Notes: generated by a model not told the origin, from the sequence alone. A stretch of DNA of 64,000 nt from Pseudomonas segetis (GCF_900188155.1 NZ_FZOG01000007.1:124001-188000); one strand, 5' to 3'. Counted from the first letter of the stretch, positions 17,562 to 27,816 are shown. Program-made: numbers and translations.

Positions 17562-17576
17562 TCAAACTTGTTGACC
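17562..17576. promoter_or_regulatory. Candidate MarR operator 1
   Basis: GTCAAACTTGTTGAC has perfect outer half sites GTCAA and TTGAC five bases apart, located 34 bases before the aminotransferase start and 32 before the MarR start. It is one of two related sites spaced 41 bases, about four helical turns. Confidence 0.55.
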
Positions 17577-17602
17577 GAAACTACGCCCACTCATGCAGAT
17601 AC

Positions 17603-17617
17603 GTCAATATGTTTGAC
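17603..17617. promoter_or_regulatory. Candidate MarR operator 2, over the MarR start codon
   Basis: GTCAATATGTTTGAC is the second GTCAA-N5-TTGAC site. It includes the predicted MarR ATG at 17609, so binding here would block initiation or elongation of the regulator gene. Confidence 0.55.
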
Positions 17618-18043
17618 CTTAAAAACTTAGCCGCTCAGCAGTCCGCCATGAAGGCTTTCTTCTTTGGCTACCAGGCATTTACTGCCAAAGCAGATGAAAT
17701 GCTGGCGCGGCGTGGACTGTCTCGCGTGCACCACCGCATTCTGTTTTTCATCGCCATGTATCCAGGCTTGAGCATGAAAGAGCTGCTCAATTACCTGGGT
17801 GTCAGCAAACAGGCGTTGAACATCCCACTGCGTCAGCTGATTGAAATGCACCTGGTAGAAAGCCAGGCGTCGGTGGATGACAAGCGCAAGCGCCTGCTGG
17901 CATTCACCGCAGAAGGGGCCAAGCTGGAACTGGCCCTGCGCCGCGAGCAGGCGAAGATGCTGCAACGCGCACTTGGCGATACCGGGGAAGACGCCATGAA
18001 TGCCTGGATGCAGGTTAACCAGGCACTTGCCAAACACCGTTAG
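17609..18043 (+). CDS. MarR-family transcriptional regulator
   Basis: This 144-residue regulator has a winged helix-turn-helix with GLSMKELLNYLGVSKQALNIPLRQL and the wing segment SQASVDDKRKRLLAFTAEG, where DDKRKR is the family signature. There are no conserved redox cysteines. The start at 17609 lacks a clear Shine-Dalgarno sequence and lies inside a palindrome, so translation may be leaderless; the next Met is 14 codons in. Paired palindromes in the shared promoter region suggest it controls itself and the divergent aminotransferase, perhaps also the LysE exporter downstream. Confidence 0.88.
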   Translation: MFDLKNLAAQQSAMKAFFFGYQAFTAKADEMLARRGLSRVHHRILFFIAMYPGLSMKELLNYLGVSKQALNIPLRQLIEMHLVESQASVDDKRKRLLAFTAEGAKLELALRREQAKMLQRALGDTGEDAMNAWMQVNQALAKHR

Positions 18044-18185
18044 AAATTATCCGGCCCAGCGACTGTATCGGCGATTTTGCTACCTCGCTGTACCGAGACG
18101 GCATCAGGCTGAGGATTTAGGCTCTGTATATCCAGGGTGCGCGACTGCGATCACACCCAGAGCATCTGCCTATCGAGTGAGCCTC

Positions 18186-18797
18186 ATGAACGCCGAACTG
18201 CTTGTCGCATTTATCGCCTTTGCCTTCGTTACCTCGGTTACACCCGGCCCGAATAACATGATGCTGCTGGCCTCTGGAGTGAACTTTGGTATACGCCGCA
18301 GCTTGCCGCACATGTTTGGTATCAGCATTGGCTTTATGATTCTGGTGATTGCGGTTGGCATGGGGTTGGGCCAGTTATTTGAACAGGTACCAATGCTCTA
18401 CAACGTCCTGCGTTTTGCCGGCGCAGCCTATTTGTTGTACCTGGCCTGGAAAATTGCTAACGCCAGCGCGCCCGAGGGGCAAAACCTGGGCACCAAGCCA
18501 TTTAGCTTTATCGAGGCGGCGGCATTTCAATGGATAAACCCCAAGGCGTGGGTAATGGCCATTGGCGCAATCACCACCTACACCCCGCATGAAAACTTCG
18601 AGCTGAATGTGCTGCTGATCGCGGCGCTGTTCGCCTTGGTCAACTGCCCCAGCGTTGGGCTTTGGACTGCGGCCGGTAGCTTGCTGCGCAAGTGGTTGAA
18701 CAACCCAATGGTACTGCGCGGATTCAACATCAGCATGGCATTGTTACTCGCGGCATCGCTTTATCCAATATTTGCAGACGTTCAAGGAGTTTTGTAA
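18186..18797 (+). CDS. LysE/RhtB family amino acid exporter
   Basis: This 203-residue inner-membrane protein has six hydrophobic segments and the LysE/RhtB signature VTSVTPGPNNMMLLASGVNFG near the N-terminus, plus FQWINPKAWVMAIGAI. The family exports amino acids or their derivatives. The ATG at 18186 follows GTGAGCC, a weak ribosome site; the frame runs upstream to 18000 but overlaps MarR and looks non-coding. The stop codon shares one base with the start of the next gene. With the aminotransferase/MarR pair nearby, export of an amino-acid-like compound is plausible. Confidence 0.92.
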   Translation: MNAELLVAFIAFAFVTSVTPGPNNMMLLASGVNFGIRRSLPHMFGISIGFMILVIAVGMGLGQLFEQVPMLYNVLRFAGAAYLLYLAWKIANASAPEGQNLGTKPFSFIEAAAFQWINPKAWVMAIGAITTYTPHENFELNVLLIAALFALVNCPSVGLWTAAGSLLRKWLNNPMVLRGFNISMALLLAASLYPIFADVQGVL

Positions 18798-19990
18798 TGG
18801 CACACGCGAGCCAGGCCCGACTACGCCCGTTGGCGGACAGTTCGCCGTCCGCAGTGGTTGCAGGCTTTATCGCCATGCTCACCGGCTATACCTCCTCACT
18901 GGTGCTGATGTTCCAGGCAGGCCAGGCCGCCGGGCTGAGCAACGGCCAGATATCATCGTGGATCTGGGCGCTATCGATTGGCATGGCTGTGTGCTGCATT
19001 GGCTTATCTCTGCGCTATCGCGCGCCAGTCATGATCGCCTGGTCGACACCAGGTGCAGCACTCTTGATCAGCAGCTTGCCGGGTGTGCCCTATAGCGAGG
19101 CTATCGGCGCCTATATCATCTGCTCGGCACTGATCGTGATCTGCGGCATGACCGGCAGTTTTGACCGCATCATGCGGCGTATACCGGGCTCCATAGCTGC
19201 TGCATTGCTGGCAGGCGTGCTGTTTAAGATCGGCCTGGAGATCTGTGTAGCGGCCGAACAGCAGCCTGTGCTGGTGGTTGCCATGTTGCTGGCCTATCTA
19301 TTCGGTAAACGCTTGATGCCGCGCTACGCAGTTCTGGCAGCATTGATTGTCGGCTGCGTATTGGCTGGCGTATTTGGCTTGCTCAACTTTGATCACTTCG
19401 AACTCAAGCTGGCAACGCCGCAATGGACCACGCCGAGCTTTTCGCTTGCTGCAGCGATCAGTATCGGCATACCGCTGTTTATTGTTGCGATGACCTCACA
19501 AAACCTGCCGGGCATGGCGGTTTTACGGGCCAATGGCTATGACGTGCCCGCCTCCCCGCTGCTCAATACCACGGGGATCTGCTCCATATTGCTGGCCCCC
19601 TTCGGCTCCCACGGCATTCATATGGCGGCGATCAGCGCAGCCATATGCGCAGGCCCTGAGGCCCATGAAGACCCAAGTAAGCGTTACACCGCCGCCGTCT
19701 GGTGTGGCCTGTTCTACGGTATTGCCGGTATTTTTGGCGCCACCTTGGCGGCGCTCTTTGCCGCATTGCCCAAGGCACTGATTCTGTCGATTGCGGCACT
19801 GGCACTGTTTGCCTCGATCATTGGCGGCCTGACCCAGGCCATGAGCGAGCCGAAAGAACGCGAAGCCGCGCTGATAACCTTTTTGGTCACTGCCTCGGGC
19901 ATGACCCTATTCACCATCGGTTCGGCATTCTGGGGGATTGTCGCCGGCCTGCTGACGCTGGTGATATTGAATTGGCGTAAAGCGCATTAA
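18797..19990 (+). CDS. BenE-family benzoate/proton symporter-like transporter
   Basis: This 397-residue protein has about twelve hydrophobic segments and BenE family landmarks: AVVAGFIAMLTGYTSSLVLMFQA, the APVMIAWSTPGAALL motif and the APFGSHGIHMAAISAAICAGPEAH segment. The start at 18797 overlaps the preceding TAA (TAATG) behind AAGGAG at 18784-18789, giving tight coupling to the LysE gene. BenE carries benzoate in Acinetobacter, but no benzoate catabolic genes are here, so the substrate is uncertain. Confidence 0.9.
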   Translation: MAHASQARLRPLADSSPSAVVAGFIAMLTGYTSSLVLMFQAGQAAGLSNGQISSWIWALSIGMAVCCIGLSLRYRAPVMIAWSTPGAALLISSLPGVPYSEAIGAYIICSALIVICGMTGSFDRIMRRIPGSIAAALLAGVLFKIGLEICVAAEQQPVLVVAMLLAYLFGKRLMPRYAVLAALIVGCVLAGVFGLLNFDHFELKLATPQWTTPSFSLAAAISIGIPLFIVAMTSQNLPGMAVLRANGYDVPASPLLNTTGICSILLAPFGSHGIHMAAISAAICAGPEAHEDPSKRYTAAVWCGLFYGIAGIFGATLAALFAALPKALILSIAALALFASIIGGLTQAMSEPKEREAALITFLVTASGMTLFTIGSAFWGIVAGLLTLVILNWRKAH

Positions 19991-19993
19991 TAA

Positions 19994-20029
19994 ACCGGTC
20001 AGCCTTGCCTAATGGCCAGGCTGACTGGT
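19994..20029. terminator. Bidirectional hairpin between convergent genes
   Basis: The arm at 19994-20005 pairs with 20018-20029 with one G-T pair, between convergent benE-like and dehydrogenase genes. There is no marked T-run. Confidence 0.45.
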
Positions 20030-20043
20030 GCAACGCTTGAGGA

Positions 20044-20805
20044 TCAGATCGCGGTCGCGCCGCCATCGATTGCCAAGGCCTGGCCAGTGGTAAAGGCAGC
20101 CTGGTCACTGCACAGATACAGCACAGCGGCGGCAATCTCCTCGACCTTGCCGATACGCCCAACCGGGTGCATTGCGGCGGCAAACTCAGCCTTTCTCGGG
20201 TCGGCCTCATAGGCACGGCGGAACATATCTGTGTCGATTACAGCAGGACACACGGCATTGACCCGAACCTTTTTCTTCGCATATTCGACCGCAGCCGACT
20301 TGGTCAAACCAATGACCGCATGTTTGGATGCGCTGTAAATACTCATCTTCGGGGCCGCGCCAAGGCCTGCAACCGAGGCCGTGTTGACGATTGCCCCGCC
20401 GCCCTGGGCCAGCAAGAGCGGAATCTGGTGCTTCATGCACAGCCAGACACCTTTGACGTTGACGCCCATGATCGCATCAAACTCGGATTCACTGCCGTCG
20501 GCAAGCTTGCCCTGCTCGATCTCGATACCGGCATTGTTGAAGGCATAATCGAGCCGGCCATAACACTGGACAATCTGCTCCATCAGCGCCGCGACCTCGC
20601 TGTCGAGCGTGACATTACAGGGGATGAAAACGGCTTCGCCACCGGCCTGGCGAATCATTTCAACGCTCGCCTCGCCACCTGCGTTATCGACATCAGAAAC
20701 CACGACCTTGAGGCCCTGCCCAGCGAACGCCAACGCCGTCGCACGACCAATGCCAGCTGCAGCCCCCGTAACCAACGCAACCTCTCCACTGAAGCTAAAG
20801 CCCAT
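20044..20805 (-). CDS. Short-chain dehydrogenase/reductase (glucose dehydrogenase-like)
   Basis: This 253-residue SDR has TGAAAGIG (cofactor binding), NNAG, the Ser of NTASVAGLG, the catalytic YSASKHAV and the C-terminal TTGQALAIDGG typical of the COG1028 group. Two in-frame ATG codons occur at 20811 and 20805; the second has better spacing from AGGGG. The acidic residue in SDVDNAGG after the second strand suggests NAD preference. Substrate unknown. It is convergent with the BenE-like gene. Confidence 0.92.
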   Translation of the reverse strand: MGFSFSGEVALVTGAAAGIGRATALAFAGQGLKVVVSDVDNAGGEASVEMIRQAGGEAVFIPCNVTLDSEVAALMEQIVQCYGRLDYAFNNAGIEIEQGKLADGSESEFDAIMGVNVKGVWLCMKHQIPLLLAQGGGAIVNTASVAGLGAAPKMSIYSASKHAVIGLTKSAAVEYAKKKVRVNAVCPAVIDTDMFRRAYEADPRKAEFAAAMHPVGRIGKVEEIAAAVLYLCSDQAAFTTGQALAIDGGATAI

Positions 20806-21032
20806 GTGCATATTCCCCTGTTGAAGATTTCTGATGTTCGAGTCTAGTCAGGAACCCAAGGCAGCTGGCAGCACTATCAAGGGCATCATAGTTGTCGGAT
20901 TTAAAATGGTGATAAAACACCGCGACCTACTATCACCTTGATAAATCGGCCTACATTCGATTTTCAGGCGCAGGTTGCTCATCGGCACATGACGCGCTAT
21001 CACCCTAGTTTTCGAACAATGAGTAAATTGCC

Positions 21033-22037
21033 ATGACCGTTCAAATCAACCGCCAATTTCTGCTCGCCAAGCGCCCCGTTGGCACACCAACCCGTGACAC
21101 CTTCAGTTTTGTAGAAACGCCTCTGGCCGAGCCTGCAGAGGGGCAAATAGTGGTCAAGAATGCATTCCTGTCGCTCGACCCTGCCATGCGCGGCTGGATG
21201 AACGATGCCAAGTCCTACATCCCGCCAGTGGGCTTGGGCGAGGTCATGCGAGCCTTGGGCGTCGGCGAGGTCATCGCCTCGAAGAACCCTAATTTCGAAG
21301 TGGGCGATCATGTCAATGGCGCGCTCGGCGTGCAGGATTACTTTGTCGGCGAGCCGCGCGGCTTTTACAAAGTTGACCCCAGTCGCGCCCCACTGCCGCT
21401 GTACCTTTCCGCCCTGGGCATGACCGGCATGACGGCCTACTTCGCCTTGCTTGATGTGGGCGCCCCCAAAGCGGGTGAAACCGTGGTGATCTCGGGCGCT
21501 GCCGGCGCCGTGGGCAGCATTGTCGGGCAAATCGCCAAGATCAAAGGGTGCCGGGTCGTGGGCATCGCTGGCGGCGAGAAGAAATGCAAGTTGCTGGTTG
21601 ATGAACTGGGTTTTGACGGTGCCATCGACTACAAGAATGAAGACTTGGCAGCGGGTCTCAAGCGCGAATGCCCAAAAGGCATCGACGTATTCTTCGACAA
21701 TGTCGGTGGCGATATCCTCGACACCGCACTGACTCGCATCGCGCCGAAAGCACGTATCGTCATTTGTGGCGCCATCAGCCAGTACAACAACAAAGAAGCC
21801 GTCAAGGGCCCCGCCAACTACCTGTCACTGCTGGTCAACCGGGCGCGCATGGAAGGTTTTGTGGTGATGGACTACGCCAGCCAGTTTGCCGATGCAGCCA
21901 AAGAAATGGGCGGCTGGATGGCCAGCGGCAAGCTGAAGTCAAAAGAAGATATTGTCGAGGGCCTGGAAACCTTCCCGGAAACCCTGCTCAAACTGTTCAG
22001 CGGTGAAAACTTCGGCAAACTGGTGCTTAAGGTCTAG
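21033..22037 (+). CDS. NADP-dependent oxidoreductase, zinc-independent MDR (CurA/LTB4 reductase-like)
   Basis: This 334-residue enoyl or alkenal reductase has the starting motif RPVGTPTRDTFSFVETPL, then LSLDPAMRGWM, the nucleotide-binding VISGAAGAVGSIVGQIAKIKGCRVVGIAGG and FDNVGGDILDTAL. No structural zinc cysteines are present. Family members reduce carbon-carbon double bonds of alkenals, curcumin or similar compounds with NADPH. It is a single gene followed by a strong terminator. Confidence 0.93.
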   Translation: MTVQINRQFLLAKRPVGTPTRDTFSFVETPLAEPAEGQIVVKNAFLSLDPAMRGWMNDAKSYIPPVGLGEVMRALGVGEVIASKNPNFEVGDHVNGALGVQDYFVGEPRGFYKVDPSRAPLPLYLSALGMTGMTAYFALLDVGAPKAGETVVISGAAGAVGSIVGQIAKIKGCRVVGIAGGEKKCKLLVDELGFDGAIDYKNEDLAAGLKRECPKGIDVFFDNVGGDILDTALTRIAPKARIVICGAISQYNNKEAVKGPANYLSLLVNRARMEGFVVMDYASQFADAAKEMGGWMASGKLKSKEDIVEGLETFPETLLKLFSGENFGKLVLKV

Positions 22038-22080
22038 GCGTTCCGCCTTATCCAGCACCGCATACAGATTTCACCGCCAT

Positions 22081-22118
22081 AAAAAACGGCGCTTGGTCGA
22101 TGGGCCAAACGCCGTTTT
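22081..22118. terminator. Bidirectional terminator between oxidoreductase and ABC-2 permease genes
   Basis: AAAAACGGCG at the left pairs with CGCCGTTTTT at the right, with an inner TTGG/CCAA extension across one mismatch. A and T runs flank both sides, serving two convergent genes. Confidence 0.85.
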
Positions 22119-22136
22119 TGCCAGTGCGGCTCCCCT

Positions 22137-22927
22137 TTATTGGCGCATACCGCGACCACTGACCAGCAAGCGCACACAAACCAGGTAAAGCACGGCTGTA
22201 GCGAGCAACATAAAGGCCACAGCGACGCTGATGCGAATGTCCGAAACGCCAAGAATGCCGTAACGGAAGGCATTGACCATATGCAACACCGGATTGGCCA
22301 AAGAAACCGTTTGCCAGAACGGTGGCAACAGGTTGATTGAGTAGAACACTCCACCCAGGTACGTCAGCGGCGTCAGGACGAAAGTCGGAATAATCGAGAT
22401 ATCATCGAAGTTGCGGGCAAATACCGCATTGACGAAGCCGCCCAGCGAAAAGATCGTCGCGGTCAACAGCACCACCAATACAGTCAAGCCAAGGTGATGA
22501 ACCTGCAAGTCGGTGAAGAACAGCGACAACAGCGTGACGATAAAACCCACGGCCAGACCGCGCAGTACGCCACCGGTTACGTAACCGATCAGAATGATAT
22601 GCGGCGACACGGGGGACACCATCAACTCTTCGATCGAACGCTGGAATTTACTGCCAAAAAAGCTTGAAACCACGTTGCCGTAGGAGTTGGTAATCACCGA
22701 CATCATGATCAAGCCCGGAACGATGTACTGCATGTAGCTGAAACCGCCCATGCCGCCAATCTGTCGGCCAATCAAGTTACCGAAGATGACGAAATACAAG
22801 ACCATGGTAATGGCTGGCGGCAGCAGGGTTTGCGGCCAGATACGAGTAAAGCGGCGCACTTCGCGATACACAATGGTACGCAGGGCAACCATGTTCGCGG
22901 CAAACTCTGAATTTAGGTGTGCGGTGT

Positions 22928-22931
<4 letters not shown>
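22137..22931 (-). CDS. ABC-2 type transporter permease
   Basis: This 264-residue membrane protein has six hydrophobic segments and the ABC-2 signature region FGSKFQRSIEELMVSPVSPHIILIGYVTGGVLRG. It is similar to YadH/NodJ-type exporter permeases. Its ATG overlaps the stop of the ATPase gene by four bases, so the two form one exporter. The substrate is unknown; in P. aeruginosa the equivalent pair sits in the same neighbourhood near fadE. Confidence 0.92.
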
Positions 22932-23860
<929 letters not shown>

Positions 23861-24329
23861 AAAGAATGCACGCACCCAAAAATAAAAAGTGAGTAAAAGA
23901 GACAAGCTGCGCCATGATGCGACTGCGTAAGTCTAACGTCCAAAGCCGCAGGCCCGAAGCAGCAGTCGAAATTTAATGAAATAAATTGGCACCGGCACAG
24001 CCTAGCACTGTGCCATAAAGAAGAAAGACCCCAAGCCTGATGGTGACTATTACTGCACTTCATAATGGGCCCGCCAGACCCCGCCTGAATGGCGTCACGC
24101 AATCCGGGGCCATGCTCGAGGTGCGGCATCATAAGTTGAGTGGCTAGTGCCAGATGTCACACCTTGGGCATGATCTGCGAACTCAATTAGCGTAGGCTGG
24201 TCATTATCGATGAAGCGGTTGGCTTTGACCTATAGCTGCATCGGCGCCTGCCCATGGCCTGGCTAGCCCAGTCCAGCTAGGCTGTAAGTGCTGAAGTGAC
24301 TATATAAAAGTCAAACTCACCGCCCTTTT
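23861..24329. other. Long intergenic region before fadE with no recognised gene
   Basis: I see no convincing frame, RNA gene or repeat in this stretch between the divergent exporter and fadE genes. The promoters of both transcripts must lie here. The distal end runs into the paired palindromes at 24330-24378. Confidence 0.5.
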
Positions 24330-24378
24330 CGTCATCTATTGACAGATGACGGCTAAGCTCATGACGCCCAGGCGTCAT
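24330..24378. promoter_or_regulatory. Two palindromes built from CGTCAT/ATGACG half sites before fadE
   Basis: CGTCATCT (24330-24337) pairs perfectly with AGATGACG (24344-24351). ATGACGC (24361-24367) pairs with GCGTCAT (24372-24378). All four arms contain the same hexamer in one orientation or the other, and the second palindrome ends four bases before the GGAGGA ribosome site of fadE. They could be operator sites or leader hairpins. Confidence 0.5.
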
Positions 24379-24393
24379 CATGGAGGACGTTAA

Positions 24394-26841
24394 ATGCTCG
24401 CAGTCTGGTTAATTGTTTTAGTGATTGGCGTGGCTTATCTGGCCCACCGCCGCATCTCACCAATACCCGCCTTGGCATGCGTTGCCGTTTACCTGCTGGT
24501 CATGGGCTCTTTCAGCCACGCACACGGCGCGCTCATGACGGTGCTTTGGCTGATCCTGCTCGCAGTCGCCCTGCCACTGGCATTGCCTGACTTACGCCGC
24601 AAACTGTTTAGCGCGCCTTTGTTCGCATGGTTTCAAAAGGTGCTACCGCCCATGTCCGAAACCGAGCGCGACGCGATTGAGGCCGGCACCGTTTGGTGGG
24701 ATGGCGAACTGTTCAGCGGTCGTCCGGACTGGGACAAACTGCTGGCTTACCCCAAGGCAGTACTGAGCGAAGAAGAGCAAGCCTTCCTCGATGGCCCCAC
24801 CGAAGAACTCTGCGCCATGGTCACTGACTGGGACATAGGCCAGCAGATGGACCTTCCAGAAAAGGCCTGGAAACACATCAAGGAACACGGTTTCTTTGCC
24901 CTGATCATTCCCAAGGAATACGGCGGCAAAGGCTTTTCCGCCTTCGCCCACTCACAAGTGGCAATGAAACTTGCCACTCGCAGCGGCGACCTTGCCTCGA
25001 CCGTCATGGTGCCCAACTCGCTCGGCCCAGCAGAGCTGTTGCTGCATTACGGCACCGACGAACAGCGCAACCATTACCTGCCGCGCCTGGCCAGTGGCGA
25101 AGACATCCCCTGCTTCGCATTGACCGGCCCATTGGCAGGTTCCGATGCGGGTGCGATGCCAGATACCGGCATCATCTGCAAAGGCGAATGGGAAGGTAAG
25201 GAAGTTATCGGCCTGCGCCTGACCTGGGAAAAACGCTACATCACCCTTGGCCCGGTCGCCACCTTGCTTGGCCTGGCGTTCAAGGCCTACGACCCTGACC
25301 ACCTGCTGGGTGAAGAGGAAGACCTCGGCATCAGCCTGGCGCTGGTACCGACCGATACCGCCGGTGTCGAGATCGGTCGCCGTCACTATCCGCTTGGCGC
25401 GGCTTTCATGAACGGCCCCAACTCGGGTAAAGATGTATTTGTTCCGCTTGAGTTCCTGATCGGCGGACAAGAGATGCTCGGCAAGGGCTGGATGATGCTG
25501 ATGAACTGCCTCTCGGTCGGGCGTTCCATCTCGCTGCCTGCGGTGGGCACTGGCGCTGCCAAGTTCACCAGCCTGGTGACAGGCCAGTACAGCCAGGTCC
25601 GGGAGCAATTCAATGTGCCACTTTCGGCCTTTGAGGGTATCCAGGAGGCAATGGCCCGTATTGGTGGCAATGCCTGGATGATGGACAGTGCGCGCATCCT
25701 CACCGCCAATGCCGTCGACCTTGGGGAAAAACCCTCGGTTCTGTCGGCTATCCTCAAGTATCACCTGACCGAGCGCGGCCGCGACTGCATCAGTGATGCA
25801 ATGGATGTACATGGCGGCAAAGGCATCATCATGGGGCCCAACAATTACCTGGGCCGCTCATGGCAAGGCGCGCCGATCTTCATCACCGTCGAAGGCGCGA
25901 ACATTCTGTCGCGCAACCTGATGATCTTCGGCCAGGGTGCGATCCGCTGCCATCCGTACGTGCTCAAGGAAATGTCCCTGGCCAGTCGCGAAGACAAGGA
26001 CCAGGCGCTTATCGAGTTCGACGAATTGTTGATGCAGCACATCGGTTTCGCCATCAGCAACGCCGCCAGCACCCTGGTCCTGGGTCTGACCCTGAACCGT
26101 CTTGGTGCCGTACCCGGCGACAACCTCAGCCAACCGTACTACCGCGCACTGAACCGCCTCTCCGCAGCGTTCGCCATGCTCGCCGACATGAGCATGATGC
26201 TGCTGGGTGGCGAGCTGAAACGCCGTGAGCGTCTCTCTGCACGTCTTGGCGATGCATTGAGCAACCTCTACATGGGTTCGGCTGCGCTCAAGCGCTATCA
26301 CGACCTCGACTACTCGGCTCATTCCAAACCCATGTTGCGCTGGGCAATGGAAGAAAGCCTGTGCAAGGCCGAAGAAGCGCTGGATGATCTGCTCTGCAAC
26401 TTCCCCAACAAGTTCCTCGGTTGCGCCTTGCGCGTGCTGGTATTCCCGCTGGGCCGTCGCCACCGTGGCCCAAGTGATGAACTTGACGCAGAAATTGCCG
26501 AGATCATCGGTCGCAACAAAGGCGATGCAGCCTTGGAGGAAATCCTTACTGGTTGCTACCGGCCAACCGCCGAGAAAGACCCAGTTGCTGCCTTGCAGCG
26601 GGCAATGGATCTGCTTGAGCAGGCTAAACCGCTGCAGAAAAAACTGCACAAAGCGGCCAAGGCTGGTGAGGTCGACGAAGTGCCGGGGCAAACCCTGATC
26701 GAAAGCGCACTCGCCGCAGGCGTACTCTCTGCCGAAGAGGCCGCCAGCCTGCAACAGGCTGAAGCGGCGCGGCGCCAGGTGATTGATGTCGATGACTTTG
26801 CCAAGGATGAGCTCAAGCTCAGCCGTGGCAAAATCAGGTAA
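24394..26841 (+). CDS. fadE: Acyl-CoA dehydrogenase FadE
   Basis: This 815-residue acyl-CoA dehydrogenase catalyses the first step of fatty acid beta-oxidation. The first 20 residues form a hydrophobic anchor and a second hydrophobic stretch follows to about residue 65, as in E. coli-type FadE. The dehydrogenase core is seen in PKEYGGKGFSAFAHSQVAMKLATRSGDLAST, ALTGPLAGSDAGAMPDTG and MDVHGGKGIIMGPNNYLGR. The long C-terminal domain explains the length. GGAGGA precedes the ATG. It is probably controlled by a fatty-acid-responsive repressor; the paired palindromes upstream are candidate sites. Confidence 0.96.
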   Translation: MLAVWLIVLVIGVAYLAHRRISPIPALACVAVYLLVMGSFSHAHGALMTVLWLILLAVALPLALPDLRRKLFSAPLFAWFQKVLPPMSETERDAIEAGTVWWDGELFSGRPDWDKLLAYPKAVLSEEEQAFLDGPTEELCAMVTDWDIGQQMDLPEKAWKHIKEHGFFALIIPKEYGGKGFSAFAHSQVAMKLATRSGDLASTVMVPNSLGPAELLLHYGTDEQRNHYLPRLASGEDIPCFALTGPLAGSDAGAMPDTGIICKGEWEGKEVIGLRLTWEKRYITLGPVATLLGLAFKAYDPDHLLGEEEDLGISLALVPTDTAGVEIGRRHYPLGAAFMNGPNSGKDVFVPLEFLIGGQEMLGKGWMMLMNCLSVGRSISLPAVGTGAAKFTSLVTGQYSQVREQFNVPLSAFEGIQEAMARIGGNAWMMDSARILTANAVDLGEKPSVLSAILKYHLTERGRDCISDAMDVHGGKGIIMGPNNYLGRSWQGAPIFITVEGANILSRNLMIFGQGAIRCHPYVLKEMSLASREDKDQALIEFDELLMQHIGFAISNAASTLVLGLTLNRLGAVPGDNLSQPYYRALNRLSAAFAMLADMSMMLLGGELKRRERLSARLGDALSNLYMGSAALKRYHDLDYSAHSKPMLRWAMEESLCKAEEALDDLLCNFPNKFLGCALRVLVFPLGRRHRGPSDELDAEIAEIIGRNKGDAALEEILTGCYRPTAEKDPVAALQRAMDLLEQAKPLQKKLHKAAKAGEVDEVPGQTLIESALAAGVLSAEEAASLQQAEAARRQVIDVDDFAKDELKLSRGKIR

Positions 26842-26865
26842 GCCCCATCGTCCATAACAGGACAG

Positions 26866-26903
26866 CGGGCGCGCGGAGCTTTATACTCCCGCGCCCGTTT
26901 TAC
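26866..26903 (+). terminator. Terminator after fadE
   Basis: The GC-rich arm at 26866-26878 pairs with 26886-26897 around a loop of about seven bases, followed by TTTTACTTT. Confidence 0.8.
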
Positions 26904-26919
26904 TTTCAGGATTATCGCC

Positions 26920-27333
26920 ATGACCAGCAGCCACCTTGATCACCACCTCGCCCTGCTCACTCAATTGCGCGGTATTCTGGTCGCCCTCGGTGAAGCCGAG
27001 CAAGTTCTCGACGATAGCCATGCGCTGTTCATAGAACGCTACGACGAATTGATCGCCTTGCTGCCAGTCGATACCGAGAGCAGCCTGTACCTCGGCCAGG
27101 ATCTGATCAGCCAGATATTTCATCGTTACCCGCAAATTGCCCACCTGGTCCCCCGCGACCTGCTGTGGTTCTTCGGTGGCGACTGCCTGCACTTCATGCC
27201 CGACGAGGAAATCGAAATGTTCCAGACACTCGATGAGCGCCGCTTTGAGGCAATGGAGAATGACCAGCCATTTGACTGGAACCAGGAAAAGCGCCTGCTC
27301 GCCCTGGCACCGCAGACTTCCAGCAAACACTGA
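26920..27333 (+). CDS. PA2817-family conserved hypothetical protein
   Basis: This 137-residue soluble, acidic protein has no membrane segment or known motif. Its core (IFHRYPQIAHLVPRDLLWFFGGDCLHFMPDEEIEMFQTLDERR) matches the Pseudomonas PA2817 family as I recall it, found near fadE and the Glu/Gly tRNAs. The function is unknown. It lies just after the fadE terminator, so its own promoter is likely within or near that terminator. Confidence 0.8.
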   Translation: MTSSHLDHHLALLTQLRGILVALGEAEQVLDDSHALFIERYDELIALLPVDTESSLYLGQDLISQIFHRYPQIAHLVPRDLLWFFGGDCLHFMPDEEIEMFQTLDERRFEAMENDQPFDWNQEKRLLALAPQTSSKH

Positions 27334-27351
27334 ACCCACTGACAGACAAAA

Positions 27352-27385
27352 GCCCGTCAATGCGCAAACATTGAGCGGGCTATTG
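27352..27385 (+). terminator. Hairpin after the PA2817-family gene
   Basis: GCCCGTCAATG (27352-27362) pairs with CATTGAGCGGGC (27369-27380) with one bulge. It lies 19 bases after the stop and has no T-run; the stronger terminator at 27408 follows. Confidence 0.45.
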
Positions 27386-27407
27386 AAAGAGGTTGATTTA
27401 CAGGCAC

Positions 27408-27438
27408 AAAAAAGCCGCTCGATGTGAGCGGCTTTTTT
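27408..27438. terminator. Bidirectional terminator between PA2817-family gene and tRNA operon
   Basis: AAAAAAGCCGCTC pairs perfectly with GAGCGGCTTTTTT around GATGT. T-runs on both strands end the upstream plus-strand gene and the minus-strand tRNA transcript. Confidence 0.92.
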
Positions 27439-27445
27439 GTTTATT

Positions 27446-27521
<76 letters not shown>

Positions 27522-27559
27522 ATTTACAACACACACCTTGCGGAGTGCTTACAACAAAA

Positions 27560-27635
27560 TGGCGTCCCCTAGGGGACTCGAACCCCTGTTACCGCCGTGA
27601 AAGGGCGGTGTCCTAGGCCACTAGACGAAGGGGAC
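27560..27635 (-). tRNA. tRNA-Glu(TTC), second copy
   Basis: This 76-nt tRNA begins GTCCCCTTCGTCTAG on the minus strand. The anticodon loop CTTTCAC inside CCGCC/GGCGG gives TTC, and CCA is encoded. It is part of a Glu-Gly-Glu-Gly transcript. Confidence 0.97.
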
Positions 27636-27709
27636 CTGGAACTTTGCAAACTAAACAGCGCTGTGCCTGCCTAGCCATTGTGCTGCCTGCCGGGCAACAC
27701 ATCTAAAAC

Positions 27710-27785
<76 letters not shown>

Positions 27786-27816
27786 ATCTTACATCTGCAA
27801 CGCCACTTATTGAAAG

